The notes under the pieces: generated by a model | The model's database searches: none | Told to the model about the DNA's origin: nothing | What the model saw: only the letters and a program-made list of their open reading frames with translations | Shown: positions 45,208 to 54,564 of the stretch, piece by piece | How positions within the stretch are numbered: the first letter of the stretch is position 1 | How the letters are laid out: the number at the start of each line of letters is the position of its first letter | Source: Pseudomonas sp. G2-4 | Lineage (GTDB): Bacteria > Pseudomonadota > Gammaproteobacteria > Pseudomonadales > Pseudomonadaceae | Assembly (NCBI RefSeq): GCF_030064125.1 | Contig: NZ_CP125957.1 | Location: 4,092,001-4,156,000 of the forward strand | Direction: 5' to 3' | DNA length: 64,000 nt | Position numbers and translations under genes: made by a program

Positions 45208-45862
45208 AACCAAGACCTCTGACATTGGCTATTCGCTGGCGTGACCCAATGGCGAGCAGCTTGCGACGAATACGATGAAGGGCGACATCCAGGGCGTTGG
45301 GGGTGACCGCATCACTTAGCCCCCAGGCTGCGGCCTCCAGTGTGGCTCGACGCACGACCTCATGATGCTTGCGTAAAAGTAGCAGCATGATGTGCATTTC
45401 CGCCGGTGCGAGTGTGATGCTCTGCCCAGCGCAACACAGCGCGCCAGTGTCAGGACGCAGGGTCAAATCACCATGATCAAGGTCGAGTGTACGAAACTCC
45501 ACCGGCCGGCGTAGCAATGCCTTGACGCGGGCCACCAGCTCATCCATGGCGAATGGTTTGGGAAGGTAGTCATCGGCCCCGGCGTCCAGGCCTTGGACGC
45601 GGTCATGCAACGCATCGCGTGCGGTCAATACGAGGCAAGGAATGCCCAGCCCGGCGTTGCGCAACTTCGGTAACAAGACAAGACCGTCACCGTCGGGCAA
45701 TCCCCGGTCGAGGATCACCGCCTGATACTGCATCTGCTGGACAGCAGCCCATGCGGCATCGATACGGCCGACCACATCGACCGCAATACCAGCAGCCGCC
45801 AGCCCATTGCACATCAACTGGGCGAGTCGTTCATGATCCTCAACAAGCAGTATCCGGCTCAT
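45176..45862 (-). CDS. OmpR-family response regulator
   Basis: The 228-residue protein has a receiver domain with phospho-acceptor Asp52 (AVILDRGLPDGDG), acidic pair in LLVEDHE and Lys in DDYLPKPF, then a winged-helix DNA-binding domain (about 130-222, NALDVALHRIRRKL and IANVRGLGYAL). Its start shares one base with the mipA stop (TGATG). Probable targets are its own operon and the divergent RND pump. Confidence 0.9.
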   Translation of the reverse strand: MSRILLVEDHERLAQLMCNGLAAAGIAVDVVGRIDAAWAAVQQMQYQAVILDRGLPDGDGLVLLPKLRNAGLGIPCLVLTARDALHDRVQGLDAGADDYLPKPFAMDELVARVKALLRRPVEFRTLDLDHGDLTLRPDTGALCCAGQSITLAPAEMHIMLLLLRKHHEVVRRATLEAAAWGLSDAVTPNALDVALHRIRRKLLAIGSRQRIANVRGLGYALREDDSAQ

Positions 45863-46677
45863 CAGAAACGGTACACGTAGCCAAAGGTGAGGTTGTTCTG
45901 GTTTGACTGATCCACCAGCGGACTGTCTTTGATTTCGGATGACAATTGGGTGACCTCTGCATCGGCAAAAACAGAATTATGCTTATCGAATCGATAGACT
46001 CCGCGCAGGCCCAGCTCGATGTTTACACCGGACTTGCCTTCATAGAAACCACGATTGGCGAGCACTTCGCTCTCCCGGACGCCAAAATAGTAGTCAACAT
46101 ATTTGCTGTCCTGCCATGTCGCGCCAACACGGGGTGTCAGCATGATGTGCTCGTTGATCTGCCAGGTCCTTTCCAGGCCGAGGCTGACACTTTGCCCCTT
46201 GCTGTTGCCCGAAATGTCATGAACCCACTCGAGGCTGACGTCCGCCAGACCCGTTTGCCAATCGACTCTGGCGCCAGCCCAGAAACCACTCTTGCGGTCG
46301 CTCATGCCTTCGAGAATATCGGCATCGTCGTCTTCATAACCGCTTGAGTCGTATTTAGCGACCAGGCTGAAATCGACTCTATTGGTCTCGGTGATCTCAA
46401 AGCCCGGCAGTTTCAACGCCAGATTGGGACCGAACAACCGGATGTACTGGTTCTCGAACTGTATCAGCGGCAACACCTCGGTATCACGATCAATTCCCCT
46501 GTAGGGCTTCTGGGTGCTCTTGGCACCGATGCCCACGCCCCAGGACGATGAAGCTTGCGGATCGTCCTCAGCCTTCACTGTCGCCGGGAAAACCAGCGCT
46601 ACGACAACTATCGCCGCAAACGCCTTGTGAATGTACGGAACGTTGAAAATCGAGACCGGCGACAAGAGCGTGCGCAT
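45862..46677 (-). CDS. MipA/OmpV-family outer-membrane protein
   Basis: The 271-residue protein has an N-terminal signal sequence (hydrophobic stretch FAAIVVVALVFPATVKA) and a MipA/OmpV beta-barrel: SSWGVGIGAKSTQKPYRGID near the N-terminus, alternating aromatic/polar strands and a terminal aromatic (TFGYVYRF) as in outer-membrane barrels. First gene of the operon with the two-component system. Some MipA homologues act as envelope sensors tied to two-component systems and RND pumps; the arrangement here fits that, but the role is inferred. Confidence 0.82.
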   Translation of the reverse strand: MRTLLSPVSIFNVPYIHKAFAAIVVVALVFPATVKAEDDPQASSSWGVGIGAKSTQKPYRGIDRDTEVLPLIQFENQYIRLFGPNLALKLPGFEITETNRVDFSLVAKYDSSGYEDDDADILEGMSDRKSGFWAGARVDWQTGLADVSLEWVHDISGNSKGQSVSLGLERTWQINEHIMLTPRVGATWQDSKYVDYYFGVRESEVLANRGFYEGKSGVNIELGLRGVYRFDKHNSVFADAEVTQLSSEIKDSPLVDQSNQNNLTFGYVYRF

Positions 46678-46736
46678 AACCGTTTCCTGTAATTGCGTTG
46701 GGAAGTCGCATCATCAAGGCGCTCTTCTTACGCATT

Positions 46737-46775
46737 ACTTACCGGAACGTATTTTCGATTTTATGGCTGGTAAGT
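46737..46775. promoter_or_regulatory. Inverted repeat in the mipA / RND divergent promoter region
   Basis: ACTTACC (46737-46743) and GGTAAGT (46769-46775) form a perfect 7-bp inverted repeat with a 25-bp AT-rich spacer, in the middle of the 158-bp divergent region. It is a possible binding site of the neighbouring OmpR-type regulator, although such sites are more often direct repeats. Confidence 0.35.
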
Positions 46776-46835
46776 GTCTGGAAAGTCTCACTGCCGGAAG
46801 GTCTCTCCTGTCGCCGACACAGATGAGAGCACCGC

Positions 46836-48341
46836 ATGCCATTCCCTACAATATCTATCACGAATTCAGCCGGATCGCGGCGCGGATTGGCGGCTATCGG
46901 GCATGCACTGTCCATCGTGGCCCTGGCAAGCGTGACGATAGGGCTGCTGGGTTGCTCGTCCGGAATGTCTAAACCGATTCCGGGTGGGATCAAGCCTGTA
47001 GCGACACAATGGCATGCGCCGTTGCCCCATGGCGGGCGGCTTGAAGCAATGAGTCAATGGTGGGCACAGTTCGATGACCCTCTGCTGCTTCGCCTGCTGG
47101 AGGACGGTCAACGTGCCAGTCCGACACTCGCCCAGGCTGCCCGCAACATCGCCGATGCCCGTGCAGCGTACGTTGCCGGCCGGGCTGCCCTCCTCCCTTC
47201 CCTTGAAGCGAATGCCAGCGCGAGTCGGGGACGTAGCGATCTTGATAGCGCGAAGGGCAATAGCTACGCGGCAGGTCTACGGGCCAGTTGGGAGTTGGAC
47301 ATTTTCGGGAAGAATCGCGCCGCCACTGACGCAGCCTCCGCCAGGCTGGCGTCCAGCCAGGCCGGCTGGCACGATGCACGGGTTTCCCTGGCCGCCGAGA
47401 TAGCAACGACTTATGTCGACTATCGCGCGTGCGAGGCACAGACCCGGGAGGCCGAGATCGATGCCGGATCGCGGGCGCAGACCGCCGGGCTGACCACGCT
47501 TGCGGTGGCTGCGGGCTTTCGGTCGCCCTCTGCAGCCGACCTGGCCGACGCCAGCGCAGCCCAGGGCCGGGTTAGCGTGGTGCAGCAGAAGGCGCAATGC
47601 GACCTGCTCGTCAAGACACTGGTTGCCCTCACGGCGCAAGACGAAATGGCGCTGCGACACGATCTTGCCAGCGCTGCCGCACGCCTGCCGCGACCGGCTG
47701 GGCTCAGCATTGCCAGCGTACCGGCTTCGGTGGTCACACAACGCCCTGACGTCCATGCCGCCGCGCTGGATCTAATGGCCGCGAGCGCCGACTCGGATCA
47801 GGCACAGGCCCAGCGCTGGCCGAAGATCACCCTGAGCGGCGACATCACGCCAACCCGTCTCCACAGCGCAGGCGTCAGCACCGATGGCGTTATCTGGGGC
47901 GTGGGGCCGATCTCCATCACCATGCCGCTGTTCGAGGGTGGCGTGCGTAAAGCAGAGGCGCAGGCGGCCCTCATCCGCTACGAAGCGACGGCGACGATTT
48001 TCACCGCCCGCGTGCGCGAAGCCGTGCGAGAAGTCGAAAACGCGCTCGTGTCCCTGCAAAGCACAGCGGCACGCAGCGCGGATACCGGCGTCGCCGTTGA
48101 AGGATTTACACGCTCATACCAGGCAACGGAATCGGCGTACCGGTCCGGAGTGTCCAGCGTATTCGAACTGGAGGATGCACGCCGTAGCCTGGTGACCGCG
48201 CGCAGTACGGCTATCGGACTGGAGCACGAGCGCATCAAAGCCTGGATTGCGCTCTACCGCGCGACAGGTGGCGGCTGGTCCACCACTGACCTGCCCCAGG
48301 CCGGCCTTCCCTCGAAATCAAACAGCAAAAAATCCCCCTAA
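46836..48341 (+). CDS. RND efflux outer-membrane lipoprotein (OprM/NodT family)
   Basis: The 501-residue protein has a signal peptide with lipobox IGLLGC (Cys about 40) and the OEP family's two repeats: WWAQFDDPLLLRLLEDGQRA at about 74-93, and SWELDIFGKNRAATDAASAR further on, then QRPDVHAAALDLMAASADSD in the second half. It forms the trimeric exit duct of the tripartite pump encoded here. First gene of the RND operon, divergent from mipA. Confidence 0.88.
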   Translation: MPFPTISITNSAGSRRGLAAIGHALSIVALASVTIGLLGCSSGMSKPIPGGIKPVATQWHAPLPHGGRLEAMSQWWAQFDDPLLLRLLEDGQRASPTLAQAARNIADARAAYVAGRAALLPSLEANASASRGRSDLDSAKGNSYAAGLRASWELDIFGKNRAATDAASARLASSQAGWHDARVSLAAEIATTYVDYRACEAQTREAEIDAGSRAQTAGLTTLAVAAGFRSPSAADLADASAAQGRVSVVQQKAQCDLLVKTLVALTAQDEMALRHDLASAAARLPRPAGLSIASVPASVVTQRPDVHAAALDLMAASADSDQAQAQRWPKITLSGDITPTRLHSAGVSTDGVIWGVGPISITMPLFEGGVRKAEAQAALIRYEATATIFTARVREAVREVENALVSLQSTAARSADTGVAVEGFTRSYQATESAYRSGVSSVFELEDARRSLVTARSTAIGLEHERIKAWIALYRATGGGWSTTDLPQAGLPSKSNSKKSP

Positions 48342-48400
48342 AAGATCCTTACACGCTCTGGCGACTGCGCTGTCTCGGGCGGGCCGGCATCAGGAACGAG

Positions 48401-49555
48401 ATGATGAACAGCACCTATTTTTACGTAGCGGCTATCGCGGGCATCGCTTTGACTGTCACCGGCATGGCCATCACCGTTACCCGCCAACCGGAGCGCAATG
48501 AACCCGTTGCCGCCAGGCCCGCGCTCACAGTAACCCTGGCCCAACTACAGTTCGATCTGATGCCCATCGAGGTCTCGGCGAATGGCAACATCATGGCTTG
48601 GCAAGAAGCCAGCATTGGCACCGAGGCGGATGGCCTGAGGCTGGTCGAGGTCAGGGTCAACGTGGGTGACGTGGTGCGGCGTGGCCAGGTCCTCGCGGTC
48701 TTCGCCGCGCATACGGTAACCGCCGAACTGGCGCAGAGTCGTGCGGCGACTGCGGAGGCGCTCGCGGCACAGGCAGAGGCGACCGCCAACGCCGGCAGAG
48801 CCCGAGAACTCCGGGAAACCGGGGCGATGTCGGCCCAGCAGATCCAGCAATACCTGATGCAGGAGCGCGCGGCCCAGGCGCGTCTGGAAGGTGCGCGGGC
48901 GGTCGAGAAAACACAGCACCTGCGCCTCGTCCAGACTCAGGTGCTGGCACCCGACAATGGTGTGATTTCCGCACGAAGTGCCACGGTGGGTGCCGTGCTG
49001 CCCTCCGGCCAGGAACTGTATCGAATGATTCTGGGTAACCGCCTGGAATGGCGCGCCGAAGTGGCCGCTGCAGACGTGGCGAAGCTGAAAGCGGGGCAAA
49101 CCGTTCGGGTCAAACCGGCGGGTGGTGAGCCGATTACCGGCACATTACGCATGATTGCTCCCCTCATAGACACTCAGACCCGCAACGCAATGGTTTACGT
49201 CGATCTGCCGCAACCTGGCGCCGCGCGCGCCGGAATGTTCGCCCGCGGTGAGTTCGAGATCGAGACGCGGCGACTGCTGACCCTGCCGCAAACATCAGTG
49301 GTGCTGCGCGACGGATTCAGCCACGTGTTTCGTATCGGGGCGCAGTCCAGAGTCGTACAAACCAAAGTCACCACAGGCCGACGCACCGCAGATCGCGTGG
49401 AGATTGTCAGCGGTCTCGACCTGGCCGCCCAAGTAGTCGCTGCAGGCGGGAGTTTTCTGAATGACGGCGACCTTGTGCGCGTCGTTGCTGAGACTTCCCC
49501 TGGCGATCATCACCCGGCATCCAGCCCTGGCATTGCTCCCATCGTCTTGAAATGA
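48401..49555 (+). CDS. RND efflux periplasmic adaptor (membrane fusion protein, HlyD family)
   Basis: The 384-residue adaptor has an N-terminal membrane anchor (about 5-26), a lipoyl half-motif (EVRVNVGDVVRRGQVLAVF), an alpha-helical hairpin (about 110-175, many Ala/Gln/Arg) and beta-barrel and membrane-proximal domains (GTLRMIAPLIDTQTRNAMVY, LPQTSVVLRDGFSHVFRI). AGGA precedes ATG 48401. It connects the inner-membrane pump to the outer-membrane duct. Confidence 0.88.
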   Translation: MMNSTYFYVAAIAGIALTVTGMAITVTRQPERNEPVAARPALTVTLAQLQFDLMPIEVSANGNIMAWQEASIGTEADGLRLVEVRVNVGDVVRRGQVLAVFAAHTVTAELAQSRAATAEALAAQAEATANAGRARELRETGAMSAQQIQQYLMQERAAQARLEGARAVEKTQHLRLVQTQVLAPDNGVISARSATVGAVLPSGQELYRMILGNRLEWRAEVAAADVAKLKAGQTVRVKPAGGEPITGTLRMIAPLIDTQTRNAMVYVDLPQPGAARAGMFARGEFEIETRRLLTLPQTSVVLRDGFSHVFRIGAQSRVVQTKVTTGRRTADRVEIVSGLDLAAQVVAAGGSFLNDGDLVRVVAETSPGDHHPASSPGIAPIVLK

Positions 49556-49581
49556 CGTCTTGCAACGAATAGGTGCATACG

Positions 49582-52500
49582 ATGAGTCTGAATATTTCTT
49601 CTTGGTCGATCCGCAATCCGACACCGTCGGTGCTGCTTTTCATTCTGCTCACGGTCGTGGGCCTGATGGGATTCGTGGCGATGAAAGTGCAGAACTTTCC
49701 CGATATCGATCTGCCGACGGTCACCCTAACCGCAAGCCTGCCAGGCGCCTCCCCGGTACAACTGGAAAACGACGTTGCCCGCAAGATCGAGGATTCGCTC
49801 GCGACAATCCAGGGCGTGAAACATATCCAGAGCACATTGACTGACGGCGAGGTCAACATCGCGGTCGAGTTCAACCTGGAGAAACCCACGCAGGAGGCAG
49901 TCGACGACGTCCGCGACGCGGTTTCCCGGGTACGCGCCGACCTTCCTGGCGACCTGCGCGACCCGGTGATCCGCAAGGTTGAACTCGCTGGTTCGCCGAT
50001 CCTGACCTACACGGTGGACTCCACAAGCCTGGATGGCGAGGCATTGTCCTGGTTCGTCGATAACGAACTGAGCAAAGCGCTACTCGCCGTGCCCGGCGTT
50101 GGCCAAGTGACTCGTGTCGGCGGCGTCACTCGCGAAATACGCGTGGATCTCGACCCGGCGCGGTTGCTGGCGCTTAACGCCAGTGCGGCGGACATCTCGC
50201 GCCAGTTGGAACGGGTGCAGCAAGAAGCGTCAGGAGGGCGTGTCGAGTTGGGTGCCATCGAGCAATCGGTGCGTACGATTGCAACGGTCGACTCGGCGCA
50301 GGAGGTGGCCGCCCTGGAGATCGCGCTGGGCGACGGCCGCCACATCCGGCTCGACCAAGTGGCGAATATCTACGATACAGCGGCGGAACCACGCTCCGCT
50401 GCCTTTTGGAACGATAAGCCCGTGGTGGGTTTTGAAATCGTTCGCGCACGGGGCGCAGGCGAAATCGAGGTCGCTGAGGGCGTGCGTGCAGCCATCGAAA
50501 CCATGAAGAGCAAGCGCCAGGATATCGCGATCGTCGAAGCGTTCAACTTCGTCGATCCGGTGGTTGAAACCTACGATGGCTCGATGCAACTGATCTATGA
50601 GGGGGCGGTGCTCGCGGTGCTGGTGGTGTTCCTGTTTTTGCGCGACTGGCGGGCGACTTTGATTGCAGCAGTGGCGCTGCCGCTGTCGGTCATTCCGACC
50701 TTCGCGATGATGCACCTGATGGGCTTCAGCCTCAATATCGTGACCCTGCTTTCGCTATCCCTGGTGATTGGCATCCTGGTTGACGATGCGATCGTCGAGA
50801 TCGAGAACATCGAGCGACACCTGCGGATGGGCAAGACACCGTATCAGGCGGCCATGGAAGCGGCTGACGAAATCGGCCTGGCCGTCGTGGCGACGACCTT
50901 TACCTTGGTTGCCGTGTTCCTGCCGACCGCCTTCATGAGCGGCACGGTCGGCAAGTTTTTCGTCCAGTTTGGCTGGACGGCGGCTACCGCAGTCTTCGTC
51001 TCGCTGGTCGTTGCCCGCATGCTGACGCCGATGATGTGCGCCTACCTGATGCGTACTCCCAAGAAACTGACCAAGCCAGAGCCCTGGTGGATGGGCGGCT
51101 ATCTGTCATCGGCACGCTGGTGCCTGCGCCATCGACGCCTGACCATGACGGGCGCGTCGACATTCTTCTGCGCCGGCCTGATGCTCGCCGTGCTACTGCC
51201 TGGCGCCTTCATCCCTGCCGATGACGACTCGCAAACCCAGGTCACGTTAACCCTGCCGCCCGGCAGCAAGTTGAGCGACAGCATTGCCCTGGCTGAGCGA
51301 GCGCGACGAATCCTGAAGCAGAACACTCATGTGCGAACGGTCTATACCGCAATCGGCGCGGGGACTGCGGGTGCCGATCCCTCCGAACCGGCAACCCCCT
51401 CGGCCGCACAGGTTCGCAAAGTGGTGTTAACGCTGAACATGACGCACCGTAGCGAGCGCTCGGGACTGCGCAAGCAAGCACTTGAGCAACAATTGCGCGA
51501 TGCATTGGCGGTACTGCCTGCGGTTCGGATCGCGGTCGGCATGGGAGGCTCCGGCGAAAGCTATGTCCTGATGCTCGCTGGCGAAAACAGTCGGGAGCTT
51601 GAACAGCATGCGCAACAAGTCGGGCGTGAGTTGTCTGGCATTCCTGGCCTCGGTGCGATCACGTCGACGACGAGCCTGGTACGCCCGGAACTGATCGTAA
51701 GGCCCGACTTCGCCCGAGCGGCCGATCTGGGGGTCACTTCGGCGGCGATCGCCGAAACGCTGCGTGTTGCGACGTTGGGCGACTATGACCATGCACTGGC
51801 GAAGCTCAACCTCAGCGATCGTCAAGTGCCAGTGGTTGTGCGGCTCAACGACGCTGCCCGCCGCGACTACGAACTGCTCAAGCGGCTGCCGGTGCCCGGC
51901 GCACGCGGTCCCGTGCCGTTGGACAACGTGGCGACGCTGACACTGGGCGGCGGGCCTGCCGAAATAACGCGCTACGATCGATTGCGTAACGTCAACTTTG
52001 AGATCGAATTGAACGGTCGCGCGCTTGGCGAGGTGGAACGCGCCGTGCTTGCGCTGCCCAGCGTGAAAACGCTGCCGTCCGGTATCACACAAACCGCGCT
52101 GGGGGATGCGGAAGATATGGGTGAGCTGGTCACTGGCTTCGCTGTCGCCATGCTGACCGGCATCCTGTGTATCTATATGGTGCTGATCATGCTGCTCAAG
52201 GATTTCGTGCAGCCCATGACCATCCTGGCTGCGCTCGTACTGGCAATACCCGGTGCGGTTCTCGCGCTCTACCTCACCGGTTCAGCGTTGTCGATGCCTT
52301 CAATGATCGGGCTGATCATGCTGATGGGCATTGCGACGAAAAACTCCATTCTGCTGGTCGACTACATCGTTATCGCGCGACATGCGCACGGCCTGACGCG
52401 CACGGATGCAATCCTCGACGCTTGCCACAAGCGGGCTCGGCCCATTGTCATGACAACCATTGCCATGGCTGCGGGCATGCTGCCAATCGCGCTCGGTTGG

Positions 52501-52674
52501 GGCGGTGATCCGAGTTTTCGTGCGCCCATGGCAATCGTCGTCATTGGCGGGTTGATCTCGTCGACCTTCCTGAGCCTGCTAGTGATTCCAGTGATCTACA
52601 GTCTCGTTGATGATGCTGCCCAGTGGGTAAGAGGCCGAACTGAAATCGCAGTGGCTGGCTCGTCCAACCTCTAA
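49582..52674 (+). CDS. RND efflux transporter, inner-membrane pump (HAE-1/MdtB-like)
   Basis: The 1,030-residue pump has 12 predicted helices and two large periplasmic loops. The family features NISSWSIRNPTPSVLLFILL, FPDIDLPTV, the proton-relay aspartates in GILVDDAIVEIENIERH (helix 4) and the Lys in GIATKNSILLVDY (helix 10) are intact. Drug or other amphiphile export by proton antiport is expected; specificity cannot be told. ATG 49582 (AGGTG upstream) is preferred over GTG 49573. It follows the adaptor by 26 bp and is the last gene of the operon. Confidence 0.9.
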   Translation: MSLNISSWSIRNPTPSVLLFILLTVVGLMGFVAMKVQNFPDIDLPTVTLTASLPGASPVQLENDVARKIEDSLATIQGVKHIQSTLTDGEVNIAVEFNLEKPTQEAVDDVRDAVSRVRADLPGDLRDPVIRKVELAGSPILTYTVDSTSLDGEALSWFVDNELSKALLAVPGVGQVTRVGGVTREIRVDLDPARLLALNASAADISRQLERVQQEASGGRVELGAIEQSVRTIATVDSAQEVAALEIALGDGRHIRLDQVANIYDTAAEPRSAAFWNDKPVVGFEIVRARGAGEIEVAEGVRAAIETMKSKRQDIAIVEAFNFVDPVVETYDGSMQLIYEGAVLAVLVVFLFLRDWRATLIAAVALPLSVIPTFAMMHLMGFSLNIVTLLSLSLVIGILVDDAIVEIENIERHLRMGKTPYQAAMEAADEIGLAVVATTFTLVAVFLPTAFMSGTVGKFFVQFGWTAATAVFVSLVVARMLTPMMCAYLMRTPKKLTKPEPWWMGGYLSSARWCLRHRRLTMTGASTFFCAGLMLAVLLPGAFIPADDDSQTQVTLTLPPGSKLSDSIALAERARRILKQNTHVRTVYTAIGAGTAGADPSEPATPSAAQVRKVVLTLNMTHRSERSGLRKQALEQQLRDALAVLPAVRIAVGMGGSGESYVLMLAGENSRELEQHAQQVGRELSGIPGLGAITSTTSLVRPELIVRPDFARAADLGVTSAAIAETLRVATLGDYDHALAKLNLSDRQVPVVVRLNDAARRDYELLKRLPVPGARGPVPLDNVATLTLGGGPAEITRYDRLRNVNFEIELNGRALGEVERAVLALPSVKTLPSGITQTALGDAEDMGELVTGFAVAMLTGILCIYMVLIMLLKDFVQPMTILAALVLAIPGAVLALYLTGSALSMPSMIGLIMLMGIATKNSILLVDYIVIARHAHGLTRTDAILDACHKRARPIVMTTIAMAAGMLPIALGWGGDPSFRAPMAIVVIGGLISSTFLSLLVIPVIYSLVDDAAQWVRGRTEIAVAGSSNL

Positions 52675-52724
52675 ATCTCCTCAACCTGCACAGGGGCAAT
52701 ACCTGCATCGGTACTTACCCGAAC

Positions 52725-54482
52725 TCACTCCAGAAACGGTAGCGGTGCCTTGGCTGCGCGAATGGCGGCGATCCGGTAATCGGCTTGCGGCAACAAATAC
52801 GCAAAAAAGAAGCGGGCGGTATCCAGTTTGCCAGCGCGCAGTGGATCACTCTCGGGCAGCAACCGAGCGACACGCGCCGTCCGAGCCCAGGCAAAAGCCA
52901 ACAGGGTCAAACCGCACAGTCGCAGAAAATCTCCAGCGACTCGATAGGGGTATTCGCCCTCCTCGGCTGCCTGGTCATGGACCTCTGCCTGCACGCACTC
53001 GAGCTTGTCGCAGAGCAGCGCCAGCTCAGTGCAAAAGCTGGCGCAACCTGCTGTCTGGCCGCCCTCCCGGGCTTCTTCGCGCAAAACCGTGAGCAACTCG
53101 CGGAAGGCGCGGCCCTCATCGCCCAATACTTTGCGCAATAGCAGGTCATTGGCCTGAATCTCGTTGCTGCCCTCGTAAATCATTGCGACTCGACTGTCGC
53201 GCAGGGTCTGCTCAATGGCGAACTCGGTGATATAGCCGTAACCACCGAACACCTGCAAGGCATTGCTGGCCAAACAGAACCCCTGCTCAGTGAAGAAAGC
53301 CTTGATCACCGGCGTCAACAGCCCCGCCAGTTGAAAGGCATGCTGTCGAGTCGCGGGATCTGGGTCATGCTCGGCCTGATCGAGCAAGTGTGCGGCCCAA
53401 TAACCGACTGCGCGCATGCCCTCGGTGTACGCCCGCAACTCCAGCAAAGCGCGCCGTATGGCTGGGTGATAGTGGATCGGGTCGGCAGCCTCGGCGCCAA
53501 TGCCGACCGGTCGATTGGGCGCACGCATTTGCTTGCGCTCCACCGCGTAGGCGTGGGCATTCTGCCAAGCGGCTTCGGCGTGTCCCAGCCCCTGCAGGCC
53601 GACGTGTAGCCGCGCCGAATTCATCATCACGAACATCGCCGCCAAACCGCGATTAGCCTCGCCAATCAGCCAGCCTTGGGCACCGTCGAACGTCAGCGAA
53701 CAGGTGGCGCTGCCCTTGATGCCCATCTTGTGTTCAATACCGTCGCAGCGCACGGCGTTGCCTTGAGCGTCATCCAGGCGTTTAGGCACCAGAAACAGCG
53801 AAACACCACGACTGCCGGCGGGCGCACCGGGCAGGCGGGCCAGCACCAGATGCAGGATGTTTTCGGTCAGGTCGTGTTCGCCTCCGGAAATAAAGATCTT
53901 GTTGCCACTCAGCCGATAGCTGCCATCACTCAGCGGCTCGGCGCGGCAGCGCAACAGGCCGACGTCGCTGCCTGCCTGGGGCTCGGTCAAGCACATGGTA
54001 GGCAATGCCTCACCGCTGACAATCTGCGGCAGATAACGGTCTTTGATCCACTGCGGTGCATGGGCCTTGAGGCACAGATAGGCGCCATGGGCGATGCCGG
54101 TGTACATGGCCCAGCCGTGGTTGCTCGCATAAAGCATTTCCTGCAGTGCGGCATCGAGCAGTTGCGGCAACCCTTGGCCGCCGAACGCCTCATCACAGGC
54201 CAGCGCCGGCCAGCCACCTCCGGCGAATGACCGGTAAGCCTCGACAAAACCGTCCGGGGTACTGACCCGGCCTTCTTCGAAACGGCAGCCCTGGCGATCA
54301 CCGTTGCTGTTGAGCGGCGCCAAGACACCCGTACTGAAACGTCCGGCTTCTTCCAGAACCTGAATCGCCAGTGGTAAGTCCAGGGTGTCGAATGCGGACA
54401 TTTGACCCCACGCCCGAGGTGCCTGCAGCCAATGTTCGAGAATGAATTGCATGTCGCGCAGCGGCGCCTGGTAGTGCCACAT
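52725..54482 (-). CDS. Acyl-CoA dehydrogenase (long form, DmdC/FadE-like)
   Basis: The 585-residue flavoenzyme opens WHYQAPLRDMQFILEHWL, as in the long acyl-CoA dehydrogenases near 590 residues. FAD/substrate motifs CLTEPQAGSDVGLLR and GNKIFISGGEHD and the region with the catalytic Glu, MIYEGSNEIQAND, are present, followed by the C-terminal extension domain. ATG 54482 has TGAGG six bases upstream; ATG 54494 is an alternative. It follows the thiolase gene and is probably co-transcribed with it. The pair should act in a beta-oxidation-like step; the acyl substrate is unknown. Confidence 0.87.
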   Translation of the reverse strand: MWHYQAPLRDMQFILEHWLQAPRAWGQMSAFDTLDLPLAIQVLEEAGRFSTGVLAPLNSNGDRQGCRFEEGRVSTPDGFVEAYRSFAGGGWPALACDEAFGGQGLPQLLDAALQEMLYASNHGWAMYTGIAHGAYLCLKAHAPQWIKDRYLPQIVSGEALPTMCLTEPQAGSDVGLLRCRAEPLSDGSYRLSGNKIFISGGEHDLTENILHLVLARLPGAPAGSRGVSLFLVPKRLDDAQGNAVRCDGIEHKMGIKGSATCSLTFDGAQGWLIGEANRGLAAMFVMMNSARLHVGLQGLGHAEAAWQNAHAYAVERKQMRAPNRPVGIGAEAADPIHYHPAIRRALLELRAYTEGMRAVGYWAAHLLDQAEHDPDPATRQHAFQLAGLLTPVIKAFFTEQGFCLASNALQVFGGYGYITEFAIEQTLRDSRVAMIYEGSNEIQANDLLLRKVLGDEGRAFRELLTVLREEAREGGQTAGCASFCTELALLCDKLECVQAEVHDQAAEEGEYPYRVAGDFLRLCGLTLLAFAWARTARVARLLPESDPLRAGKLDTARFFFAYLLPQADYRIAAIRAAKAPLPFLE

Positions 54483-54564
54483 GGAAAACCTCATAGCGTC
54501 GAGAATTGCAAGGGGCTGTGGCCGGTCACTATTCGCCCGGCGCTGTTCAACGCGGCGATAGTGC

